Shown: positions 56,618-64,000 of the stretch, one piece after another
Numbering within the stretch: position 1 is the first letter of the stretch
How the letters are laid out: the number at the start of each line of letters is the position of its first letter
Assembly: GCA_021296265.1 (NCBI GenBank)
Contig: JAGWAT010000011.1
Coordinates: forward strand, 1-64,000
Direction: 5' to 3'
Source of the DNA: Alphaproteobacteria bacterium
GTDB lineage: Bacteria; Pseudomonadota; Alphaproteobacteria; TMED109
Length of the DNA: 64,000 nt
Program-made: the position numbers and the translations under genes
Notes under the pieces: generated by a model
Seen by the model: the letters and a program-made list of their open reading frames with translations, nothing else
Told to the model about the DNA's origin: nothing
The model's database searches: none

Positions 56618-57073
56618 TCATTTCGCTTCGACGGAGGGGGGCATGCCGCAGCAACCATCCTCGGCGTCATCCGATGGAGCGTGGAGCGGGTTGGTATCGG
56701 CGCCGTACCAGGCAATGTCGTCATGCGTGTGGAACACTTCCCACCGCACTCCCACGGGATCTAATGACCAAGCCTTGTCTGACTTGCTGTAGCAGCATTC
56801 TGCCGACGGTTGCTCGATCAGCGGTGCCTCTGCCCGAGCCAGTTGCTTTGTCATCCCCTCCAGTTCCGCATCGTCATCGACCTGAATTCCGAGGTGGTCC
56901 ACGCCTTCCCTGCAGCCCCGTGAATCCAGGACAAAATTCACACGCGGGTCCTCCAGCATCCACTTCGCGTAACCGGGCTTCCTGACAGTCGGTTCCGCAT
57001 CAAACAGCGTCGTGTAGAACTCGACCGAATGCTCAAGGTCCGTGACCCCGACGGATACGTGAAGGCGTTTCAT
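56618..57073 (-). CDS. ArsI/CadI-family VOC metalloenzyme
   Basis: The 151-residue vicinal-oxygen-chelate protein matches the ArsI/CadI family: ArsI is an Fe(II) dioxygenase that cleaves the C-As bond of trivalent organoarsenicals, while CadI is a cadmium-induced homologue. Likely metal ligands are His5, His60 in VDHLGIQVD and Glu112 in WEVFHT, and the vicinal Cys93-Cys94 in ECCYSKSDKAW fits the substrate-binding pair of ArsI. A second pair, Cys141-Cys142, lies near the C terminus. A GGAAAGG box precedes the ATG at 57073. No arsR, arsC or arsM is next to it. Confidence 0.82.
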   Translation of the reverse strand: MKRLHVSVGVTDLEHSVEFYTTLFDAEPTVRKPGYAKWMLEDPRVNFVLDSRGCREGVDHLGIQVDDDAELEGMTKQLARAEAPLIEQPSAECCYSKSDKAWSLDPVGVRWEVFHTHDDIAWYGADTNPLHAPSDDAEDGCCGMPPSVEAK

Positions 57074-57472
57074 GGGTTGACCTTTCCAGTCCACCGACTT
57101 GCAGTGATTGCTCTTGTTCCCGAGCAACATCATGTGGTGCCCACACCTGATGCTGTCAATCGCCAAAGTCTCGTCTGACGCGAGCCCGTCCCTGATCGTG
57201 GCCGGCGGAACCGCGCGGTAACGGTAAGTCCCCGGCGGGGATAGGCGACCACAGCCACCGGATCATCATACCTCCGGCGCCGAACCACAAACGCCTTGGC
57301 GCTCGGTCAGACCAGCGCTCCATCACACTGAGTTGGGCCTGTGCGTTCACGCAGCCGCACCCGGCTGCCCCTGCTTCCCTCCCGAAGTAGTTCGCTCGTC
57401 AAGACACGGAACCAATTGGCCTTCCGCGCCGGTACTGGTGTACTGCGGCAACGCTCACACATGACGCGCAGG
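57074..57472. other. Gene-free stretch between ArsI-like and porin-like genes
   Basis: No supported gene, repeat or terminator is seen in this 399-bp gap. It should carry the promoter of the ArsI-like gene on the minus strand. Confidence 0.5.
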
Positions 57473-58471
57473 TCACAGCGGGACTTTGAAGCCGATTGAA
57501 ATTGCCCAATAGCTGGGCCCTGGCACCGACACGCCGTAGTAGACGGGCGCGCCGCCCGGCTCGACCGTGGACTCGTGCCCGCGCAATGGTCGCCACGCGT
57601 GCCCGTCATCGAGGAATTCGTCCAACATCCGCCCGTAACGCAGTTTCCCGGTCACGATCCGTCCACTCCTCAGAGCGTAATCCACCCCCAGGATCAGCTG
57701 ATACCCCCATAGCCAGTCCGACACGTTCGCGTCAGCCCGGGACACCTTGTTGGCTGCATCGGGATGCCGAGGCGGGTCCAGCGCCAGCAGGGCAGCTACA
57801 CCGCGGCGAATCGAGGTGGCCGAATAGCCGAACTCAACCCGCGACGTCCCCACTCCCACGCCGACAAATGGCTTCAACGCCAATTCGCCGAAGCTTGAAA
57901 AATCGTAATAAAAGTTGGCGAAGAGGCTATTAGTGTGGAACTCCCCTATTTCCTCTTCACGAACGGAGAACTCTTTCTGCTTGGGATCACCGGGGACCAC
58001 CAGGTCCACCTTGTCCCCGCCGCGGCGATGATGGATGTATTCGACCTCAAAACGATACGGCCCGGTACCAAAGTAACCGACGTGGATGCCAGCCAGTACC
58101 CCGCCATTCAGTTCGAATTCGTTCGCGCTTGACGGAAGCTCTCTCGGTTGACACTGATCTGCAGGCAACGGCAGCTGTTGCCCATCTATGACCACGGGTT
58201 CGAACCATTGGTCGCAATTTGTCGGAATGCCATGATGGGTCCGGGTGGACCGGAGCGTGGTCGCCGCAGAGATACCTACGTCAATGCCTGCATAGAACCC
58301 CGGGCGGCGCTCATCCCCCACCGCCGAAGGCACCAACACAAAGGCTGACAACAGAATACCCAGGCCGAAAGGGAGTATCGCACGAGCCCTAGGTCGCAGC
58401 GCGTTGTGCCGCCGGCGACTTCTTGTGCTGACCGAAGGCCCGCCGATTTCTGCGATTCGCGGGATCGCCAA
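57473..58471 (-). CDS. Outer-membrane beta-barrel (Opa/P44-like) protein
   Basis: The 332-residue protein probably forms an 8-stranded outer-membrane beta-barrel. It has an N-terminal signal (residues 31-56, core FGLGILLSAFVLVPSAVG), alternating hydrophobic strands such as GPYRFEVEYIHH, FANFYYDFS and LKPFVGVGVG, and ends in SYWAISIGFKVPL with a C-terminal hydrophobic strand. The start is a TTG at 58471 with GGGAGG 6 bp upstream; a long open frame upstream reaches into the next gene without homology. The 30 residues before the signal are unusual. Extracellular loops hold cysteines (in NCDQW and QCQPR). Confidence 0.7.
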   Translation of the reverse strand: MAIPRIAEIGGPSVSTRSRRRHNALRPRARAILPFGLGILLSAFVLVPSAVGDERRPGFYAGIDVGISAATTLRSTRTHHGIPTNCDQWFEPVVIDGQQLPLPADQCQPRELPSSANEFELNGGVLAGIHVGYFGTGPYRFEVEYIHHRRGGDKVDLVVPGDPKQKEFSVREEEIGEFHTNSLFANFYYDFSSFGELALKPFVGVGVGTSRVEFGYSATSIRRGVAALLALDPPRHPDAANKVSRADANVSDWLWGYQLILGVDYALRSGRIVTGKLRYGRMLDEFLDDGHAWRPLRGHESTVEPGGAPVYYGVSVPGPSYWAISIGFKVPL

Positions 58472-58551
58472 GTTCAGCCTCCCTTTGCAATTGGCGTCAT
58501 CATGCCGGTCGTACCGTCCGCCTGATTGCCCGCTACCGTCCCGACCCGCCG

Positions 58552-59574
58552 CTACTCCGGCCGGCGGGCATGGATCAGCCGGGTCATTCCCGGCACCATC
58601 TCCTCGTCCCGGGGCATGGTGAAGCCGATCTCGACCAGGCGGCCTTTCAACCAGCCAGGCGTGACCGACCGCGCTTCCGGCGTGAAGGCCATGTGTTGCA
58701 ATTGCCATAGCGCCGCCATCGGCGGCCCGGTGCGATCGTCCTCCACCATGAAATCATGGACGATGAGATGGCCGCCCGGAGCGAGGCAGTCGTATGCCTG
58801 CTGCACCAGCCGGGGCAGTTCGCCCCCGGGAACGCCGCTGAAGAGGTAGGACATGAGGATCGCGTCCTGCTCCGTCGGCCATTCGGTCTCCAGTGCATTG
58901 GCGGGGATGTAGCGCACCCGATCCACCATCCCGGCTTCGGCAATGAAGCGCCAGCCGATCTCGGCAACGTTCGGGAAGTCGATGATGGTCGAGACCAGGT
59001 CGGGAAACGTCTCCAGCAGCTGGATGGTCATGCTGCCCGTGCCGCCGCCGACATCCAGCAGGTTGCGGCAGCCCGAAAGGTCGATCAGCCGCGCCAGGGT
59101 GCGACCGGGCCCGAGTGAGCCAGCATGCTGCGCCTCACTGTAGAGCGTGGCCTGCTCCGGGTCGGACATCCAGTGCTGATAGCTGTCCACCGCCTCCGGG
59201 CCCAGCGAACCATCGAGCACTTCATTCAGTTGCGTGAGGAACGGGTACATCTGCTGGTCGATCTGGTAGCGCAGGTAATCCCCAAAATCGTGCCGGGCGC
59301 CACGCACCAGGAAGTCTGTCGCGCCCGGCGCGTTGAAATAGTTTTCGTCCTCGCGGTTCACGAGGCCGATTGCGGTCAGGGCGGTCATCAGCGTCGTCAT
59401 CCGGTTGACCGGGACGCTTGTCTTCTGGGCGAGCGTCCGCGCCGTCTTCGGTCCATCGGCGAGCTGGCTAAAGACATCGACATGCAGCGCCGCAAAGAGC
59501 GCCTTGGAAGCCATGAAGCCAAAAGCCAGCCGCGATACGTCCTCGGCCGTTTCGGCTAATCGTTCCGCCATCAT
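58552..59574 (-). CDS. SAM-dependent O-methyltransferase (acetylserotonin/CrtF-like)
   Basis: The 340-residue protein has an N-terminal winged-helix dimerisation domain (about 1-95) and a C-terminal methyltransferase fold with the SAM motif LLDVGGGTGSMTIQLL, YIPANALETEWP, and the LAPGGHLIVHDFMVEDD segment. This matches the O-methyltransferase family 2 (hydroxyneurosporene, acetylserotonin and polyketide methyltransferases). The ATG at 59574 is one of two adjacent. It faces the AT-rich 59575-60328 stretch; the substrate is unknown. Confidence 0.85.
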   Translation of the reverse strand: MMAERLAETAEDVSRLAFGFMASKALFAALHVDVFSQLADGPKTARTLAQKTSVPVNRMTTLMTALTAIGLVNREDENYFNAPGATDFLVRGARHDFGDYLRYQIDQQMYPFLTQLNEVLDGSLGPEAVDSYQHWMSDPEQATLYSEAQHAGSLGPGRTLARLIDLSGCRNLLDVGGGTGSMTIQLLETFPDLVSTIIDFPNVAEIGWRFIAEAGMVDRVRYIPANALETEWPTEQDAILMSYLFSGVPGGELPRLVQQAYDCLAPGGHLIVHDFMVEDDRTGPPMAALWQLQHMAFTPEARSVTPGWLKGRLVEIGFTMPRDEEMVPGMTRLIHARRPE

Positions 59575-59985
59575 AAATAACTCCTCGGATCCGGATATTT
59601 GCTGAACTCAATAACTTGGCACGGGACCGGCAAATTTTCAAATGCGGGAAAATGTTCGATTTGGGTTACGCGGTTTATCTTCCCTTTATCTATGATGGTG
59701 TTTCTCAAGAGTCGTAATGGCAAATCCTGAATTCGCGCTATCCTCAAAAAAAGTAGCCATCATTTCCAAGACGCTGTATTCCAGAAAGCTCACGCAGCGG
59801 CAGGTTATGTCTTCAGAGTAAACACAGATATGAATTGTACGGCTGGGCATCACTGTCCTATGATGATTGGAAAAACCTAGCTCACTTCACATTTCTGTCC
59901 TCCAAATACAAACGACCTGATCCAAGGCACAGATAACCGGGTAGTTCAAGACATATTAGAATAATCCACTGGCAGGAGGTTCGGA

Positions 59986-60147
59986 TTGTGCCTCGGACTG
60001 AGTAGTCCTTGTGACAGTGTGCACGCACGCTGTCCATCGGCGCACGAAGCTCGCATCCCGACGGGAAGGCGCTTCGTGGACACTATTGGTTACACAGATG
60101 ACGTACTAACGTGCGGAAATAGTGCCGTGACCGGAAAAATACGGTGA
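59986..60147 (+). CDS. Possible small ORF (53 aa) with strong ribosome-binding site
   Basis: A TTG at 59986 has a perfect AGGAGG at 59974-59979, 6 bp upstream, and opens a 53-codon frame ending TGA at 60145. The product would be Cys-containing and soluble, with no recognised family. The frame overlaps two inverted repeats, so the sequence may be shaped by RNA structure rather than coding. TTG start and lack of homology keep confidence low. Confidence 0.2.
   Translation: MCLGLSSPCDSVHARCPSAHEARIPTGRRFVDTIGYTDDVLTCGNSAVTGKIR
60013..60034. promoter_or_regulatory. Near-perfect 22-bp palindrome
   Basis: GACAGTGTGC at 60013-60022 and GCACGCTGTC at 60025-60034 match at nine of ten positions with a 2-bp centre. 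It is about 300 bp upstream of the TfdA-like gene, and looks like an operator for a dimeric regulator or the stem of a small hairpin. Confidence 0.4.
60043..60078. other. Inverted repeat / nested hairpin
   Basis: CACGAAGC at 60043-60050 pairs with GCTTCGTG at 60071-60078. The 20-nt loop holds TCCCG-A-CGGGA, a second small stem. A further outer pair, TGTCCA at 60031-60036 and TGGACA at 60077-60082, could extend the structure. There is no T-run, so it is not a typical terminator. Confidence 0.4.
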
Positions 60148-60254
60148 CCGCAACCAAATTGTTTGGTGGAATCACCCGGAAACCATCATCGGGTATCTGT
60201 GGTCGGCTTTTCCGGCTCAGTCGCATTTGTTTTGCACCGTTCGATCAAGGATTC

Positions 60255-60263
60255 TGGTATATT
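60255..60263 (+). promoter_or_regulatory. Extended -10 element upstream of the TfdA-like gene
   Basis: TG-G-TATATT at 60255-60263 fits an extended -10 element and would start transcription about 60270, 59 bp before the ATG. I see no strong -35 at 17 bp, which extended -10 promoters do not need. Confidence 0.4.
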
Positions 60264-60328
60264 TGTAGTTACGGAACGCGTTTGCAGCGGCAAATTCATC
60301 GTCTTTCCGCGCGCCGTCAAGAGGATGT

Positions 60329-61198
60329 ATGAGCATGTTCAGTGTGGAACCGCTGCACCCTGAATTCGGTGCACGAATTTCCGGGATGGACATGCACTTC
60401 CCGCTGACCATGGACCAGGTCAAGAACGTCCATGACCTGATCGACCGCTATTCGTTTCTTTGCTTTCAAGATCAATCGTTCAATGACGCTCGTCAGCTTG
60501 CGCTGACCTGCTGCCTGGGGGAGCCGGAAGAGAATCACGTCACCTTGGGGCAGCGTGGCGTGATCAGTTATTTCGGGACCATCGGGAACGTCCGGGAGGA
60601 TGGCAGCAAGCTGGGCAACCGTGACAAGCATGTCGTCTTCTCGACTGGCAACAACATGTGGCACACGGATTCCTCGTTTCGCCCAGTGCCATCCTACGTG
60701 TCCATCATGTGCGTGTACGAAGTGCCCGATGAGGGAGGCCACACCGAGTTCGTGAGTGCCCGCAGCGCGTATGAGCGTCTTCCCGACGCTCTCAAGACCG
60801 AGATCGAGCCGCTGACCGTGATCCACGACTACGTGTTCTCCCGCAGCAAGGTGAGCCCTGATGCCGTCACCCCGTCCCACGCGGCCTCCCTGCCCCCGGT
60901 TCGGCAACGGCTCGTGCGGACCAATCCCCGAACCGGTGCGAGGAACTACTACGTGGGATCCCACGCAAAGACCGTCGAGGGCTGGGAGGAACCGGATAGC
61001 CGTCGCCTGCTGGATGACCTGCTTGCCCGTGCAGTAGGCGAAGATCACATCTACCCCCACGCCTGGCAGCCCGGAGAGCTCGTGATCTGGGACAACCGCA
61101 CCCTTCTGCACCGCGGCACCGGCTATGACGCCGACTGCTATCGCCGGTACATGCGTCAGACCCGCGTGCGGGGTATCTCGACGCTGGAAGAAATGTGA
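60329..61198 (+). CDS. TauD/TfdA-family 2-oxoglutarate-dependent dioxygenase
   Basis: The 289-residue enzyme belongs to the family of taurine and 2,4-D dioxygenases that use Fe(II) and 2-oxoglutarate to hydroxylate a substrate. The iron ligands are His112 and Asp114 in MWHTDSSF and His261 in LLHRGTG; Arg272 or Arg276 should bind 2-oxoglutarate. The N terminus EPLHPEFGARISGMDMHFPL is typical of TfdA. The ATG at 60329 follows AGAGGATGT. It stands alone before parE. The TfdA-like call is by overall features; the natural substrate is not known. Confidence 0.85.
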   Translation: MSMFSVEPLHPEFGARISGMDMHFPLTMDQVKNVHDLIDRYSFLCFQDQSFNDARQLALTCCLGEPEENHVTLGQRGVISYFGTIGNVREDGSKLGNRDKHVVFSTGNNMWHTDSSFRPVPSYVSIMCVYEVPDEGGHTEFVSARSAYERLPDALKTEIEPLTVIHDYVFSRSKVSPDAVTPSHAASLPPVRQRLVRTNPRTGARNYYVGSHAKTVEGWEEPDSRRLLDDLLARAVGEDHIYPHAWQPGELVIWDNRTLLHRGTGYDADCYRRYMRQTRVRGISTLEEM

Positions 61199-61407
61199 TC
61201 GCGGTGAGAAGCAACCCATGACGCCGGCGGGTTCAGTCGTCTAGTGCGATCTCCAGCCGTCTGTGCCAGCTGTCGATCAGCACGCATATCAGGCCCGTGT
61301 GATTGCGCGAACGTTGGGCCGGGTCGAATTGGCGTTGGACGACCCGTGATTTCCCAACTCGCGTCGTGCCACCCCTTGCAGATCCCTAACCCTCGGACCG
61401 AAGGTCA

Positions 61408-63341
61408 GTGAAGAACGCCGACTACACAGCTTCCAGCATCGAAATCCTCAAGGGCCTAGAGGCCGTTCGGAAACATCCGGGCATGTACGTGGGCGGGACC
61501 GGCGAGACAGCCATGCATCACCTCGCCGCCGAGATTCTTGACAACGCGATCGACGAAGCCCTCGCCGGGCACGCCAGCCAGATCGGTATCACGCTCGAGA
61601 CCGGGAACGTCCTGACCATCAGCGATGACGGGCGGGGAATCCCCGTGGAACCGCATCCGGAAATGCCCGAAATGTCGGGGGTCGAGGTTGCGAGCACGCT
61701 CCTGCATGCCGGCGGCAAATTCGGAGAAACTGCGTACCGGACTTCCGGGGGGCTTCACGGGGTTGGGCTCTCCGTGGTCAACGCCCTCTCATCGGAACTG
61801 ACAGTCGAGGTCGCGCGGAATGGTGCGCGCTGGAGTCAGTCCTACCGCCGCGGGGTTCCCCAGGGACAACTCGCGGAAATAGGGAAAGCGGGCCGCCGCA
61901 CCGGTACCCGGGTCCGCTTCACGCCCGACCGCGAAATCTTCGAAGCTGGCACCGTGCTGCAGCCGTCCCTGCTCTTCGCCATGGCCCGGGACAAGGCGCG
62001 CCTCGTATCGTCGATCACGATCATGTGGCGTTGCGACCCCCTTCTGATCGAAGCTGACACCGACCTACCGGCCTCCACACTGCTTCACTTTCCGGGCGGT
62101 TTGCGCGACGCGGTCGAGGAAAGCACCCGCGGTGCGCCGACCATCACGGCCGAACCCTTCGCGGGCAGCACGGAACTCGCGGCGGGCGGACGCGTCGAAT
62201 GGGCGGTCGTCTGGCCGGAGCACAGTGACGGGGCCGTCCACAGCTGGTGCAACACCATCCCGACCCCACAGGGCGGCACGCATGAGGCGGGGCTCCGCGC
62301 GGCACTCACCCGCGGCACTCGCTCGTACGGTGATCTCGTCAAGCACAAGCGCGCCGGTGACATCACGGCGGATGATGTCTGCGGCGCCACCCGAATGGCC
62401 CTGTCCGTCTTCATCAGCGCTCCGCAATTTCAGGGGCAGACCAAGGAGAAGCTCACCACGACGGCCACCCGCCAGCACGTGGAAAGCGCCGTCCGAAATG
62501 CCTTCGAGCACTGGCTTGCGAATGATCCGAAGACCGCCAACACGCTCCTGGAACACTGCGTCCAGCGACTGGAGGAGCGTCTGCGGCGCAAGCTGGACAA
62601 ACACCTCCCGCGCGCGACCCCGGCGCGGCGACTGCGACTGCCAGGCAAGCTCGCCGACTGCACCCGCACGTCGGCCGAAGGCACCGAACTCTTCATCGTC
62701 GAGGGCGATTCTGCCGGCGGTTCCGCCAAGCAGGCCCGCTCGCGCGAGACCCAGGCGGTACTGGCGCTCAGGGGCAAGATCCTCAACGTCGCGAGCGCCA
62801 GTGCCGACAAGCTCCGCAACAACCAAGAACTCAGCAATCTGGTCCGGGCCCTGGGCTGCGGAACCGGCGAATCGTGTGATCTTGGACAACTTCGGTATGA
62901 CCGGGTTATCATCATGACGGACGCCGATGTGGACGGCGCTCACATCGCCTCCCTGCTTCTCACGTTCTTTTTTTCCGAAATGCGCCCGCTCGTGGAAGAC
63001 GGTCGCCTGTATCTCGCCCAGCCGCCGCTCTATCGCATCGCGCAGGCAGGCAATACGCGGTACGCGCGTGACGATGATCACCGAAACGAATTGCTCAAGG
63101 ATATTTTTGATGCATCAAAGAAAGTCGACATCAGTCGCTTCAAAGGTCTGGGCGAAATGCCCGCCGCGCAGTTGCGGAGCACCACCATGGATCCGGAAGT
63201 GCGAACGTTGATTCAGGTAAAGCTCCCCAGCGACGAGCGAGAAAGCGCCGATCTGCTGGTCCGGGACGTCATGGGACGAAACCCGGAGAAGCGTCTCGCC
63301 TACATTCGCGCCCGGGCTCCGCAGGCCGTGGGCCTCGACCT

Positions 63342-63345
<4 letters not shown>
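61408..63345 (+). CDS. parE: DNA topoisomerase IV subunit B
   Basis: ParE is the ATPase subunit of topoisomerase IV, which unlinks daughter chromosomes. The 645-residue protein has the GHKL ATPase domain ([38 protein letters not shown]), then the transducer and TOPRIM domains with the motifs [15 protein letters not shown] and the acidic [10 protein letters not shown]. The [19 protein letters not shown] motif fits ParE/GyrB. GTG start at 61408 after GGTCA. The short length and lack of the long GyrB insert favour ParE. The downstream helicase start overlaps its stop. Confidence 0.9.

Positions 63346-64000
<655 letters not shown>

Larger units (their letters stand above)
59575..60328. other. AT-rich gene-free stretch with hairpins
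   Basis: No conventional gene is seen. Base composition falls to about 41-48% G+C in the lines I counted, against about two thirds in the surroundings. It contains two inverted repeats (next entries), a candidate 53-codon TTG-initiated frame, and an extended -10 element upstream of the TfdA-like gene. It should hold the divergent promoters of the methyltransferase and dioxygenase genes. Confidence 0.7.

Noticed and set aside
60144-60332. 62-codon frame just upstream of the TfdA-like gene
   Set aside because: It starts at GTG with no ribosome-binding site, overlaps the dioxygenase start and promoter, and has no recognisable composition.

Overview
The window is a GC-rich (roughly two thirds G+C), gene-dense piece of an alphaproteobacterial chromosome. 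The assignment rests on gene orders typical of that class: tpiA-secG-pyrG-kdsA-eno, trpEGDC-moaC-moeA-lexA, purB beside the F1-ATPase zeta inhibitor (a family essentially confined to Alphaproteobacteria), rplU-rpmA-obgE-proB-proA-nadD-rsfS-gpmI, and a CycM-type cytochrome c. The order within the class cannot be fixed from sequence alone; a Rhodospirillales-like lineage is a guess. I saw no rRNA, tRNA, CRISPR array or recognisable insertion sequence.

Layout. (1) 72-5514, minus strand: a translationally coupled tpiA-secG-pyrG-kdsA-eno series followed by a DUF4396 membrane protein. (2) 5582-13133, plus strand: a PpiD-like periplasmic foldase, trpE/G/D/C, then moaC and moeA, almost all joined by ATGA/GTGA overlaps. 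(3) 13189-16157: lexA with a promoter carrying an SOS-like direct repeat, gltX, and a convergent SDR gene. (4) 16158-24021, accessory: a hicB antitoxin with only a 3' remnant of hicA, an Ldh2-family dehydrogenase coupled to a secreted protein, a sugar 3-dehydrogenase/aminotransferase pair, msrB, a MaoC hydratase, a secreted HExxH protein and pdxH. (5) 24403-31807: an AlsS-like ThDP enzyme coupled to a gamma-glutamyltransferase-like Ntn hydrolase, purB, ATPase zeta, a cupin, a frameshifted NRDE gene and a cytochrome c'-like protein. (6) 31978-34863, minus strand: an apparent catabolic cluster of SDR, PaaG-like isomerase/hydratase, and a haloalkane dehalogenase with a complete HLD-II catalytic pentad. 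(7) 35564-42502: the ribosomal/proline/NAD/glycolysis housekeeping block, with nadD apparently initiated at CTG. (8) 42665-53726: CycM-like cytochrome c, a YejABEF peptide importer, a GhrA-like dehydrogenase, a PaaK-like ANL protein lacking the usual P-loop, and ccmABCDE for cytochrome c maturation. (9) 53902-61198, accessory: a DehI-like protein, ornithine cyclodeaminase-like protein, ArsI/CadI-type dioxygenase, outer-membrane beta-barrel, O-methyltransferase, a 750-bp AT-rich gene-free stretch with hairpins, and a TfdA/TauD-type dioxygenase. (10) 61408-64000: parE and the first part of a DEAD-box helicase cut by the window edge.

The housekeeping blocks are ordinary. The parts worth attention are the two dehalogenase-like genes and the TfdA-like dioxygenase, which suggest breakdown of halogenated or aromatic compounds; the CTG start of nadD; the NRDE gene apparently broken by deletion between short direct repeats; the hicA remnant; and the AT-rich structured region at 59575-60328. 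I did not find clear evidence of a wholly new multi-gene system; the nearest candidates are the SDR/PaaG-like/DhaA cluster, the AlsS-like/GGT-like pair and the P-loop-less PaaK homologue.
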